A stretch of DNA of 32,030 nt, taken from contig CAZEMM010000018.1 of the NCBI GenBank assembly GCA_964513445.1, positions 1 through 32,030 on the forward strand. Reading direction: 5' to 3'. The stretch is from Butyricicoccus_A sp964513445. Its GTDB lineage: Bacteria > Bacillota > Clostridia > Oscillospirales > Butyricicoccaceae. Made by a program: the position numbers and the translations under genes. Position 1 is the stretch's first letter, and each line of letters opens with the position of its first letter. This document shows, piece by piece, positions 24,488-32,030 of the stretch. The notes beneath the pieces are model-generated. The model was not told where the DNA came from, ran no database searches, and was given only the letters and a program-made list of their open reading frames with translations.

Positions 24488-25861
24488 ATGAATTTGGACA
24501 AATTATTCCATTTGTCGAAGAATCACACCGACGTGAAAACAGAGGTCATGGCCGGCATTACTACCTTTATGACGATGGCGTATATCTTGGCGGTCAACCC
24601 GAGTATTTTGAGCGCGACCGGTATGGACAGCGGCGCGGTATTTACGGCAACGGCGCTGGCGTCAATGATCGCGACGCTGCTCATGGCGCTGTTTGCAAAC
24701 TATCCGTTTGTATTAGCGCCCGGAATGGGACTCAACGCGTATTTTGCGTATACCGTTGTATTGCAGATGGGCTACACCTGGCAGATGGCGCTGTCAGCGG
24801 TATTTGTCGAAGGCATCATCTTTTTGCTGCTGTCGCTGACCAGTGTGCGTGAGGCAATCTTCAACGCAATTCCGATGAATCTAAAGCATGCGGTCTCGGT
24901 TGGCATTGGCCTGTTTATCGCATTTATCGGCCTGCAAAATGCCAAGATTGTTGTGGACAGCTCGACGCTGGTTTCACTTTATTCCTTTAAGACGTCCGTT
25001 GCGGACGGCACCTTTTTCAGTGAGGGCATTACGGTCGTGCTCGCGCTCGTCGGCGTGCTCATCACCGGCATTCTCGTCGTCAAGGGCGTCAAGGGCAACA
25101 TTCTCTGGGGCATCTTGATTACATGGGGTCTTGGTATCATTTGCCAGCTGACCGGCCTTTATCAGGTTAATCCGGATCTTGGCATGTACAGTCTGCTGCC
25201 GGATTTTTCCAACGGCATCGGTGTGCCGAGCATCGCGCCCACATTTATGCAGATGGATTTTCATGGCATTCTGACGATGGACTTCTTTGTCATCATGTTT
25301 GCATTTTTGTTCGTTGACCTGTTCGATACGCTTGGAACGCTGATCGGCGTTGCGTCCAAGGCGGATATGCTGGATGAGAACGGTAAGCTGCCGCGCATCC
25401 GTGGCGCGCTGCTGTCTGATTCCATCGGCACCTCTGTCGGTGCGGTTCTGGGTACGTCTACGACGACGACCTTTGTTGAGAGTGCATCCGGCGTAGCCGA
25501 GGGCGGCAGAACCGGTCTGACAGCGGTCGTATCTGCACTGTTATTTGGCCTGTCGCTGTTCCTGTCCCCGATCTTTTTGGCGATTCCGTCGTTTGCAACT
25601 GCACCGGCGCTTATCATCGTTGGCTTTCTGATGCTGACGTCAATCACAAAGATTGATTTTGTCGACTATACTGAGGCAATTCCGGCTTATATCGCAATCA
25701 TTGCGATGCCCTTTATGTACAGCATTTCCGAGGGTATTGCCATGGGCGTCATCTCCTATGTCATTATCAATCTGGCGGCAGGCAAGGCAAAGAAAAAACA
25801 CATCAGCGTGCTGATGTATGTTCTGGCGATTTTGTTCATCATCAAATACATTATGATTTAG
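24488..25861 (+). CDS. NCS2-family purine permease (hypoxanthine/guanine/adenine type)
   Basis: Proton-coupled purine uptake. 457 residues with about 12-14 membrane helices. Hallmarks of the AzgA/PbuG branch are TEVMAGITTFMTMAYIL near the N-terminus, APGMGLNAYFAY in the discontinuous helix and LFDTLGTLIGVASKA with the later GTSTTTTFVESASG. The AzgA-like branch carries hypoxanthine, guanine or adenine; a xanthine/uracil carrier would look different here. GGGAGG lies seven bases before the ATG. xdhA starts 47 bases after its stop with no terminator between, so uptake and oxidation of purines are probably co-transcribed. Confidence 0.9.
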   Translation: MNLDKLFHLSKNHTDVKTEVMAGITTFMTMAYILAVNPSILSATGMDSGAVFTATALASMIATLLMALFANYPFVLAPGMGLNAYFAYTVVLQMGYTWQMALSAVFVEGIIFLLLSLTSVREAIFNAIPMNLKHAVSVGIGLFIAFIGLQNAKIVVDSSTLVSLYSFKTSVADGTFFSEGITVVLALVGVLITGILVVKGVKGNILWGILITWGLGIICQLTGLYQVNPDLGMYSLLPDFSNGIGVPSIAPTFMQMDFHGILTMDFFVIMFAFLFVDLFDTLGTLIGVASKADMLDENGKLPRIRGALLSDSIGTSVGAVLGTSTTTTFVESASGVAEGGRTGLTAVVSALLFGLSLFLSPIFLAIPSFATAPALIIVGFLMLTSITKIDFVDYTEAIPAYIAIIAMPFMYSISEGIAMGVISYVIINLAAGKAKKKHISVLMYVLAILFIIKYIMI

Positions 25862-25908
25862 ACAGGGCGGCACGGAAGCCTGTGTGATGGCAATGGAGGT
25901 CGGGCAAT

Positions 25909-28200
25909 ATGGTTGGAAAAAGCATACCGCGCGTCGACGCGTATGAAAAGGTGATCGGCGCGGCGAAATACACGGCAGATTTGATGCCGCGAAATGTGCT
26001 GGTTGCGAAAGTCGTGCACAGTACGATTGCAAACGGTGTTGTCAAGCGGTTTGATCTGGAAGAGGCGCTGCGTGTGCCGGGTGTCGTCAAAATTGTCACC
26101 TGCTTCGACGTACCGGATATCCAGTTCCCGACGCCCGGCCACCCGTGGTCGGTGGAAAAGGCACATCAGGATATTGCTGACCGCAAGCTGCTCAACACCC
26201 GTGTGCGGCAGTATGGTGATGATATTGCGGCGATCATCGCGGAGGATGAGATCGCGGCGACGCGCGCGGCACGGCTGGTGCGGGTGGAGTATGACGAATA
26301 CCAGCCGCTGCTGACGCCACAGGCGGCAATGGCACAGGATGCCGCGCCCATCCATGCGGAAAAACCGGATAATGTCGTTGTGCACAGCAGCTTCCAGCTC
26401 GGGGATCTCTCCTATGAGCAGGCGGTGCAGCAGGAGCCGGATGCGGTCGAGACAGACCATGTCTACCGTACGCAGCCCGTGCAGCACTGCCACCTTGAGA
26501 TGCCGGTCTCGTTCGCGTATATGGAAAAGGATCGCATTGTGGTCGTCACCTCGACACAGATACCGCATATCGTGCGCCGTGTCATCGGGCAGGCGCTGGG
26601 TATCCCATGGGGTCAGGTGCGCGTCATCAAGCCGTATATCGGCGGCGGCTTCGGCAATAAGCAGGATGTACTGTATGAACCGCTCAATGCATTTTTGACG
26701 ACGCAGGTCGGCGGGCGTGCCGTCAAGCTGGAGCTGAGCCGTGAGGAGACGATGACCTGTACGCGTGTGCGCCATGCAATCGAATTTCATGTCAAGGCGC
26801 TGGCGCGGCGGGACGGCACGCTGGTTGCGCGTAAGGTCGAAGCGTATTCCAATCAGGGCGGCTACGCCTCGCATGCGCATGCGATCGTAGCCAATGCGTC
26901 CAATGCATTTAAGCAGATTTACCGGCAGGAACGCTGCCTGGAATCGGACAGCTATACCGTCTACACCAATCTGACGACGGGCGGCGCGATGCGTGGCTAC
27001 GGCATTCCGCAGGGCGCGTATGCGGCAGAGTGTATGGCGGACGATTTGGCGCACGCATTGCATATGGATCCACTTGCGTTCCGCTATCAAAACTGTGTGC
27101 AGGCGGGATACAGCGACCCGCACAACGGCATCACCTTCCATTCCTATGGGCTTCAGGCGTGCATGCAGCGCGGCAGCGAACGGTTCGGCTGGGCGGAAAA
27201 GCGCGCGGCCTATGCGCATCAGAGCGGTTCGGTTCGCCGCGGCGTCGGCATGGCGATCTTCTGCTATAAGACCGGCGTGCATCCGATTTCATTGGAAACG
27301 GCCTCCTGCCGCATGGTGCTCAATCAGGACGGCTCGATGCAGCTGCATATGGGCGCGACGGAGATCGGACAGGGTGCGGATACCGTATTTTCCCAGATGG
27401 CGGCGCAGTCCACCGGCATCACGGTCGACCGTGTGCACATCATCTCGACGCAGGATACTGATGTTGCGCCGTTTGATACAGGTGCGTACGCGTCGCGTCA
27501 AACCTATGTCAGCGGCAAGGCAATTAAAAAGACCGCCGCGCTGTTCAAACAGAAGATATTGGACTATGCGGCTGAAATGCTGAATTTGCAGGCGGATAAG
27601 CTGGATGTGACAGACAACACCGTTGTCGACGCGGATAGTGGCGACGCGCTGCTGTCCATGCAGGAGCTGGCGACGACGGCATTTTACAGCTTGGATCATT
27701 CCGAACATATCACGGCGGAGAGCACAAGCCACTGCAAGGACAACAGCTTTGCGAGCGGCGCATGCTTTGCCGAAATTGAAGTGGATATGCCGCTTGGAAA
27801 AATCCGCGTGCTGCGTATTCTTAACGTGCACGACAGCGGCATTCTCATCAATCCGCAGCTTGCACAGGCGCAGGTACACGGCGGCATGAGCATGGGACTG
27901 GGCTATGCTTTGAGCGAGCAGCTTCTGTACGACCAGAAGACCGGACGCCCGCTCAACGGCAATCTGTTGGATTATAAGCTGCCGACTGCGATGGATACGC
28001 CGGATCTGGAGGTGGATTTTGTTCAGCTGGAGGATCCGACCGGGCCATATGGAAACAAAGCGCTCGGCGAGCCGCCCGTGATTCCGGTCGCGCCCGCTCT
28101 GCGCAACGCGCTGCTGCATGCGACGGGCATTGCGGTGGATGATTTGCCGCTCGAGCCGCAGAAGCTTGTTATGCACTTCCAGTGCGCCGGACTGATTTGA
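25909..28200 (+). CDS. xdhA: Xanthine dehydrogenase, molybdenum-binding subunit XdhA
   Basis: Catalytic subunit that hydroxylates hypoxanthine or xanthine at a molybdopterin centre. 763 residues, close to E. coli XdhA (752). The N-terminal aldehyde-oxidase a/b hammerhead (about 10-120) precedes the molybdopterin domains with GGGFGNKQD (cofactor loop), AMRGYGIPQG (substrate-binding Arg), GATEIGQGADT and the catalytic Glu in LGEPPVIP near the C-terminus. ATGGAGGT precedes the ATG. The adjacent purine permease supports a purine substrate; other molybdenum hydroxylases share this fold. A maturation factor for the sulfurated cofactor is not in the window. Confidence 0.9.
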   Translation: MVGKSIPRVDAYEKVIGAAKYTADLMPRNVLVAKVVHSTIANGVVKRFDLEEALRVPGVVKIVTCFDVPDIQFPTPGHPWSVEKAHQDIADRKLLNTRVRQYGDDIAAIIAEDEIAATRAARLVRVEYDEYQPLLTPQAAMAQDAAPIHAEKPDNVVVHSSFQLGDLSYEQAVQQEPDAVETDHVYRTQPVQHCHLEMPVSFAYMEKDRIVVVTSTQIPHIVRRVIGQALGIPWGQVRVIKPYIGGGFGNKQDVLYEPLNAFLTTQVGGRAVKLELSREETMTCTRVRHAIEFHVKALARRDGTLVARKVEAYSNQGGYASHAHAIVANASNAFKQIYRQERCLESDSYTVYTNLTTGGAMRGYGIPQGAYAAECMADDLAHALHMDPLAFRYQNCVQAGYSDPHNGITFHSYGLQACMQRGSERFGWAEKRAAYAHQSGSVRRGVGMAIFCYKTGVHPISLETASCRMVLNQDGSMQLHMGATEIGQGADTVFSQMAAQSTGITVDRVHIISTQDTDVAPFDTGAYASRQTYVSGKAIKKTAALFKQKILDYAAEMLNLQADKLDVTDNTVVDADSGDALLSMQELATTAFYSLDHSEHITAESTSHCKDNSFASGACFAEIEVDMPLGKIRVLRILNVHDSGILINPQLAQAQVHGGMSMGLGYALSEQLLYDQKTGRPLNGNLLDYKLPTAMDTPDLEVDFVQLEDPTGPYGNKALGEPPVIPVAPALRNALLHATGIAVDDLPLEPQKLVMHFQCAGLI

Positions 28201-28212
28201 GGAGGGATGGTC

Positions 28213-29094
28213 ATGTACGATATTGAACGACTCTATACCGCATCGGATGTGGCCGACGCGCTGTGCACGCTGCAGGCGGACGAAAACGCCATTGTGATCT
28301 CAGGCGGAAGCGACGTGCTGATTAAAGTGCGTGAGGGCAAGCTGGCGAGCTGCTCGCTCGTCAGCATTCACGGCTTGCCGGAGCTGCAGGAGGTACATAT
28401 GGAGGCGGACGGCACACTGGTTATCGGTGCCGGTATGACGTTTTCGCATTTGACCGCACATCCGCTCATCCGGCAGCATGTTCCCATGCTGGGCAACGCG
28501 GTCGACCAGGCGGGCGGTCCGCAGCTGCGCAACGTCGGCACGATCGGCGGCAATATCTGCAATGGCGCGACCAGCGCGGACAGTGCAGCCAGTCTGATGG
28601 CGCTCAATGCCCGGCTCGTGCTTCGCAATATGGATGGTATACGAGAGGTCTCTATTCATGATTTCTATACTGGACCGGGTAGGACGGTGCGGGAACGCAC
28701 CGAGATATTGACCGAAATTCGCATCCGCCGCGAGGATTATGCGGGCTACGGCGGACATTACATCAAGTACGGCAAGCGCAATGCGATGGAGATCGCGACG
28801 CTGGGATGTGCGTGCATGGTCAAGCTGACGGATGACAGGCGCATTCTGGACACGCGGCTGGCCTATGGCGTTGCGGCACCCACCCCCATCCGCTGCCGCA
28901 CAGCGGAGCAGGCAGTGCACGGGATGCCGGCAGAGCAGGCAGTCCAGATCATCGGCGAGCAAGCGATCACGGATGTCAATCCGCGCAGCAGCTGGCGTGC
29001 GTCAAAGGAGTTTCGCCTGCAGCTGGTGCGGGAGCTTGCAAAACGCGCCATGAAGCAGGCAATTAGATATGCCGGAGGTGAGCCGGATGCTTAG
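28213..29094 (+). CDS. xdhB: Xanthine dehydrogenase, FAD-binding subunit XdhB
   Basis: Holds FAD and passes electrons to NAD+ or another acceptor. 293 residues (E. coli XdhB has 292). The FAD contacts ISGGSDVLIKVREG (about 29-42) and RNVGTIGGNICNGATSADS (about 108-126) are clear, and a CO-dehydrogenase-flavoprotein C-terminal domain follows. I start at the ATG at 28213, six bases after GGAGGG; the ATG at 28207 touches the ribosome site. It overlaps xdhC by eight bases. Confidence 0.92.
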   Translation: MYDIERLYTASDVADALCTLQADENAIVISGGSDVLIKVREGKLASCSLVSIHGLPELQEVHMEADGTLVIGAGMTFSHLTAHPLIRQHVPMLGNAVDQAGGPQLRNVGTIGGNICNGATSADSAASLMALNARLVLRNMDGIREVSIHDFYTGPGRTVRERTEILTEIRIRREDYAGYGGHYIKYGKRNAMEIATLGCACMVKLTDDRRILDTRLAYGVAAPTPIRCRTAEQAVHGMPAEQAVQIIGEQAITDVNPRSSWRASKEFRLQLVRELAKRAMKQAIRYAGGEPDA

Positions 29095-29587
29095 TATCAT
29101 TCAAATGACGGTCAACGGCAGGCCCGTGGAGCTTGCGGTCGACGCGCGCGAATCGCTGCTGGAAACGCTGCGGGATCGTCTGGAGCTGACTAGCGTCAAA
29201 AAGGGCTGCGAGGTTGGCGAATGCGGTGCGTGCACGGTGCTTGTGGACGGCGAGACGGTCGACAGCTGTATCTATCTGTCGGTTTGGGCGCAGGGACGCA
29301 GTATTATGACCGTGGAGGGACTGCGCGACCCCAAAGGGGAGCTAAGCTCGATCCAGCAGGCGTTTATTGAGGCAGCGGCGGTGCAGTGCGGCTTTTGCAC
29401 GCCGGGACTGATTTTGACGGCGGTGGAGATCGTCGGAACAGGAAAACGCTATAGCCGGGACGAGCTGCGCAAGCTGATCTCCGGCCATCTGTGCCGCTGC
29501 ACCGGCTATGAGAATATTCTCAACGCGATGGAGCGAATAGTGGGAGAGACTGCCGCGTCCTCCTCTGGTTCCGATCAAAATTCGTGA
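29087..29587 (+). CDS. xdhC: Xanthine dehydrogenase, [2Fe-2S] subunit XdhC
   Basis: Carries the two [2Fe-2S] clusters that link molybdenum and FAD. 166 residues from the ATG at 29087, with GGAGGTGA five bases before it. The plant-ferredoxin-type cluster is C-x4-C-x2-C in CEVGECGAC with a fourth Cys in VDSC. The second is in CGFCTPG and LCRCTGY. The overlap with xdhB implies coupled translation. The C-terminal tail is rich in Ser and is probably disordered. Confidence 0.93.
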   Translation: MLSIIQMTVNGRPVELAVDARESLLETLRDRLELTSVKKGCEVGECGACTVLVDGETVDSCIYLSVWAQGRSIMTVEGLRDPKGELSSIQQAFIEAAAVQCGFCTPGLILTAVEIVGTGKRYSRDELRKLISGHLCRCTGYENILNAMERIVGETAASSSGSDQNS

Positions 29588-29634
29588 AAATTTTTAACTT
29601 TTCCGACATGTCCTATGGAACAATTCGCCGTTTC

Positions 29635-29652
29635 ATGATATGATTATATCAT
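29635..29652. promoter_or_regulatory. Palindrome overlapping an extended -10 promoter of the flavodiiron gene
   Basis: Perfect inverted repeat ATGATAT-GATT-ATATCAT. It contains TG-A-TATGAT (29636-29644), an extended -10 element, while the -35 region is weak. A repressor bound here would block transcription. The AT-rich symmetrical form recalls Fur/PerR-type boxes, but the spacing differs, so the regulator is not assigned. Confidence 0.5.
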
Positions 29653-29680
29653 CCAATTATCCATGGAGGAGGCACATTGA

Positions 29681-30850
29681 ATGAAAGACATTGTGATTGC
29701 CGATTCGATTCGTTATATCGGTGTGAATGACAGAGACATTGACTTGTTTGAGAGCCAGTATGTGGTTCCAAACGGTGTTTCCTATAATTCCTACGTCATT
29801 TTGGACGAGAAGGTTTGTGTGATGGACACCGTAGATGCGCGTAAGACGGAGGAGTGGCTGGCCAATCTGGAAACCGCGCTGGATGGCCGCGCGGTGGATT
29901 ACCTCGTCGTACAGCATATGGAGCCGGATCATGCGGGCAGCATCGGCGTGCTTGCGCAGAAATATCCGGAAATGAAGCTGGTCGGCAACGCCAAGACATT
30001 TACGATGATGACACAGTTCTTTACAATCGACGGTCTGGATGACCGCAAGGTCGTCGTCAAGGAAGGCGATACGCTGGAGCTGGGTCAGCACACACTGACC
30101 TTTGTCATGGCGCCAATGGTTCACTGGCCGGAGGTCATGGTCACCTATGAGTCCAGCAGCAAGGTGCTGTTCTCGGCGGATGGCTTTGGTAAATTCGGCG
30201 CGCTGGATGCGGATGAGGACTGGGCGTGCGAGGCGCGCCGCTATTACTTCAATATCGTCGGCAAGTACGGTATGCAGGTGCAAAACCTGCTCAAGAAAGC
30301 GGCTGCGCTGGATATTCAGATCATCTGCCCGCTGCACGGCCCGATCCTGAACGAAAATCTCGGCTATTATCTTAACCTGTACAGCATTTGGAGCAGCTAT
30401 GGCGTGGAGACAGAGGGCGTATTCATCGCCTTTGCGTCCATCCACGGCAATACCGCGAACGCGGCGCGGAAGATGGAGGAAATTCTCAAGGAGAAGGGCG
30501 TGCCAAAGGTCGTCGTGACCGATCTGGCGCGTTCGGACGTCGCAGAGGCAGTTGAGGATGCGTTCCGCTATGGAAAGATGATCCTGATGTCCTCGTCGTA
30601 TGACGCGGGCGTATTCCCGCCGATGGAGGACTTTTTACATCACCTCAAGGCAAAGACCTACCGAAACCGCACTGTCGGCCTGGTGGAGAACGGCTCGTGG
30701 GCGCCGTCGGCAGGCAAGACGATGCGCGGCATTCTTGAGGGCATGAAGGATATTACCATTTGCGACCCGCTGGTCACCATCCGCTCTTCGATGAAGCCGG
30801 AGAACGTCACTGCGATGGAGCAGCTGGCAGACGCTGTGCTGGCACAGTAA
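29681..30850 (+). CDS. fprA: Flavodiiron protein (O2/NO reductase), class A
   Basis: Detoxifies O2 to water, or NO to N2O, in anaerobes, taking electrons from rubredoxin or another carrier. 389 residues. The N-terminal metallo-beta-lactamase-like diiron domain has His79, Glu81, Asp83 and His84 (HMEPDHAGS), His148 (VHWPE), Asp167 (FSADGFG) and His219 (PLHGP). The C-terminal flavodoxin domain (from ~247) has the FMN loop SIHGNTANAA. There is no rubredoxin extension, so it is class A. GGAGGAGG lies before the ATG. It is monocistronic, with its own promoter and terminator. Confidence 0.95.
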   Translation: MKDIVIADSIRYIGVNDRDIDLFESQYVVPNGVSYNSYVILDEKVCVMDTVDARKTEEWLANLETALDGRAVDYLVVQHMEPDHAGSIGVLAQKYPEMKLVGNAKTFTMMTQFFTIDGLDDRKVVVKEGDTLELGQHTLTFVMAPMVHWPEVMVTYESSSKVLFSADGFGKFGALDADEDWACEARRYYFNIVGKYGMQVQNLLKKAAALDIQIICPLHGPILNENLGYYLNLYSIWSSYGVETEGVFIAFASIHGNTANAARKMEEILKEKGVPKVVVTDLARSDVAEAVEDAFRYGKMILMSSSYDAGVFPPMEDFLHHLKAKTYRNRTVGLVENGSWAPSAGKTMRGILEGMKDITICDPLVTIRSSMKPENVTAMEQLADAVLAQ

Positions 30851-30883
30851 GCGACATAGCCAATCTTTTTCAATTAAACAAGG

Positions 30884-30928
30884 AACGCCGTACATGGGCG
30901 ACAGTGCCTGTGTGCGGCGTTTATTTTC
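30884..30928 (+). terminator. Intrinsic terminator of the flavodiiron gene
   Basis: Stem AACGCCG-TACA / TGTGTG-CGGCGTT followed by TATTTTC, 33 bases after the stop codon. Confidence 0.8.
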
Positions 30929-31000
30929 GTGCGCACAGCACGTAGCGCCCGGCTTTCCGCAGTGAGCAAGGGAAGATTCAGCGGGAATTTAGAGAAAATA

Positions 31001-31029
31001 TTGATTATTATGCCGAAATGCAGTATAAT
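31001..31029 (+). promoter_or_regulatory. Promoter of the LytTR regulator gene
   Basis: TTGATT (31001-31006), 17-base spacer, TATAAT (31024-31029). The transcript start near 31036 leaves a leader of about 167 bases. Confidence 0.8.
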
Positions 31030-31064
31030 GAGTCTGTCAACCAGATAAAGGAATAAAGGATGCT

Positions 31065-31158
31065 GAAGACATCATCAGAGGGAATTTGATATGAATGATG
31101 TCTTCTCCTGATTTGAAATAAGGCTGCCGCAATCCCGTCGGCTTGAGACGGTGGGCAG
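31065..31158 (+). promoter_or_regulatory. Two stable hairpins in the leader of the LytTR regulator
   Basis: Hairpin one: GAAGACATCAT (31065-31075) pairs perfectly with ATGATGTCTTC (31095-31105), loop 19 bases. Hairpin two: CTGCC (31124-31128) with GGCAG (31154-31158), enclosing CCGTC/GACGG (31135-31151). Neither is followed by a T run, so they are more likely RNA-stability or translation elements, or a protein-binding site, than terminators. Confidence 0.5.
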
Positions 31159-31202
31159 TTTACTCTGACAAAATGAGACAATCGCAGCGGGGGGAGGCGC
31201 GC

Positions 31203-31931
31203 ATGTTTTCAATTGCAGTATGTGATGACGATCAGTCGACCGTCATGAAAGTCGAGCAATATGTCGCGCAGCTGCTGGACGAGACCGGCATTACAGACGC
31301 GAACGTTCAGACATATGCGCGGGGAAAGGATCTGATCTATGCGATTCGAGGAGGGAAGCGTTTTGACCTGCTGATTACGGCGATCGAGATGCCGGAGGTC
31401 AACGGTTTTCAGCTCGCAAAGACGATATATGATTATTTGCCGGATGCGTATGTAATATTCGTGACGGAGCATATGCGCTATGTATTGGATGCGTTTGAGC
31501 TGAATATCTTTCGGTACATTCCTAAGGATCAGATCAGCACGCGGCTTATGCCTGCGGTCGAGGCGGCCTTTCGTCAGCTGCAGCAGGATAATAAGGGCGC
31601 GTTTATTTACAAAACGGCGGGTTCAGCGTGGCGAATACCGCATAAGGATATCGTGCTTGTGCGCAAGGTTGCGGCATCCAAGCAGCTGAAGCTCTATCTT
31701 ACGGATGGCAGCGAGCTGAGCGTGCGCGGCACGCTGTCCGGCTTTTTGCGCGAGCAGGACGATCTTTGTTTTTTCCAGATTGACCGAAGCACGTGCATCA
31801 ATTTGTCGCATGTGTCGGGCTTTTGCGGCAATACGCTCACGCTGGATAACGGACAGGAGTGGAAGGTCGGCGAGCGGCGTATGGCGGAGGCGCGCAGCAG
31901 ATTGTTGCGCATTTGGGATACTATGCTCTAA
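31203..31931 (+). CDS. LytTR response regulator with a degenerate receiver domain
   Basis: 242 residues from the ATG at 31203, preceded by GGGGGGAGG; the longer frame runs back into the leader. The receiver domain (1-~125) keeps the acidic pocket (CDDD, 8-10) and the distal Lys in YIPKD, but the phospho-acceptor is changed: the usual LDIEMP reads TAIEMP, with Ala60 in place of Asp. The LytTR DNA-binding domain (~140-240) is intact, with FFQIDRSTCINLSHV typical. It is like AgrA/LytR regulators of surface, quorum or bacteriocin genes. No histidine kinase lies beside it within the window. It may work without phosphorylation. Confidence 0.88.
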   Translation: MFSIAVCDDDQSTVMKVEQYVAQLLDETGITDANVQTYARGKDLIYAIRGGKRFDLLITAIEMPEVNGFQLAKTIYDYLPDAYVIFVTEHMRYVLDAFELNIFRYIPKDQISTRLMPAVEAAFRQLQQDNKGAFIYKTAGSAWRIPHKDIVLVRKVAASKQLKLYLTDGSELSVRGTLSGFLREQDDLCFFQIDRSTCINLSHVSGFCGNTLTLDNGQEWKVGERRMAEARSRLLRIWDTML

Positions 31932-31935
31932 TCAA

Positions 31936-31974
31936 AACAGGGAGCGACGCGAGAGGGCGTCACTCCCTGTTTTT
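31936..31974 (+). terminator. Intrinsic terminator of the LytTR regulator gene
   Basis: Stem AACAGGGAG-C-GACGC / GCGTC-A-CTCCCTGTT with a six-base loop, followed by TTTC; five bases after the stop codon. Confidence 0.88.
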
Positions 31975-31976
31975 CT

Positions 31977-32030
31977 GGCTCTATGTCAATAGTTGGGGTA
32001 GAGATAAAAACCAATAATCGAAAGTTGTGT
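31977..32030. mobile_element. Probable end of an ISL3-type insertion sequence (runs off the window)
   Basis: The sequence starting GGCTCTATGTCAATAGTTGG and going on into GGTAGAG looks like the terminal inverted repeat of ISL3-family elements, which commonly begin GGCTCTTTGTCAA and carry a TTGGGGT stretch. No transposase sequence is within the window, and the other end cannot be seen, so this rests on motif memory only. Confidence 0.4.

Larger units (their letters stand above)
30851..31202. other. 352-base intergenic region before the LytTR regulator
   Basis: It contains the flavodiiron gene's terminator (30884-30928), the regulator's promoter (31001-31029) and a leader with two hairpins (31065-31158). 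I see no small gene in it. Confidence 0.6.

Noticed and set aside
24303..24491. A 62-codon frame in the permease leader with a TTG start, whose stop overlaps the permease ATG (ATGA)
   Set aside because: No ribosome site before the TTG, Trp-rich unlikely composition, and it coincides with the structured leader; the overlap may be chance.
25858..27282. 474-codon open frame antisense to xdhA
   Set aside because: Arg/His/Leu-rich shadow typical of GC-rich coding DNA; the xdhA sense frame is fully supported.

Overview
The window reads as chromosomal DNA of a moderately GC-rich anaerobic Firmicute, most likely a gut-type clostridium (Oscillospirales-like). The evidence is a FabK-type fatty acid synthesis operon with separate AccA/AccD subunits, strong AGGAGG ribosome sites, sigma-A promoters close to TTGACA-17-TATAAT, a flavodiiron protein, a molybdenum xanthine dehydrogenase, a DUF4364 protein and a short archaeal-type aspartyl-tRNA synthetase. 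The genus is not certain from this sequence alone.

Left part (1-11130). The 3' part of an ABC exporter is followed by a 415-base intergenic stretch with a probable transposase remnant and two terminators. A complete type II fatty acid synthesis locus follows: fabD leftward, and fabH-fabK-fabG-fabF-accB-fabZ-accC-accD-accA-acpP rightward from a perfect consensus promoter. The control region holds inverted repeats that fit a FabT-type operator, and fabH may use a rare AUC start. The genes together make malonyl-CoA, load it on ACP and run all four elongation steps.

Middle part (11160-22100). A LolD-like ATPase and a 1192-residue FtsX-type permease with a very long external coiled coil form one operon. 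On the opposite strand lie a DMT-family transporter and a DUF4364 protein, then a tightly overlapping three-gene operon: class II aldolase, MtnA-type isomerase and MTA/SAH-type deaminase. I read this as a compact pathway for disposing of 5'-deoxynucleosides (5'-deoxyadenosine from radical-SAM enzymes and/or 5'-methylthioadenosine) by deamination and aldol cleavage. Only a nucleoside phosphorylase is missing. It is the most interesting system in the window. A divergent promoter drives nudC and an alpha/beta hydrolase.

Right part (22100-32030). aspS and an unknown 191-residue protein point left. Rightward, a long structured leader precedes a purine permease and xdhABC, so purine uptake and oxidation are probably co-transcribed. 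A flavodiiron O2/NO reductase follows, with a palindrome over its promoter. A LytTR response regulator lacks its phospho-acceptor aspartate and sits behind a structured leader. The last ~55 bases look like the end of an ISL3-type insertion sequence. No tRNA, rRNA or CRISPR array was seen.
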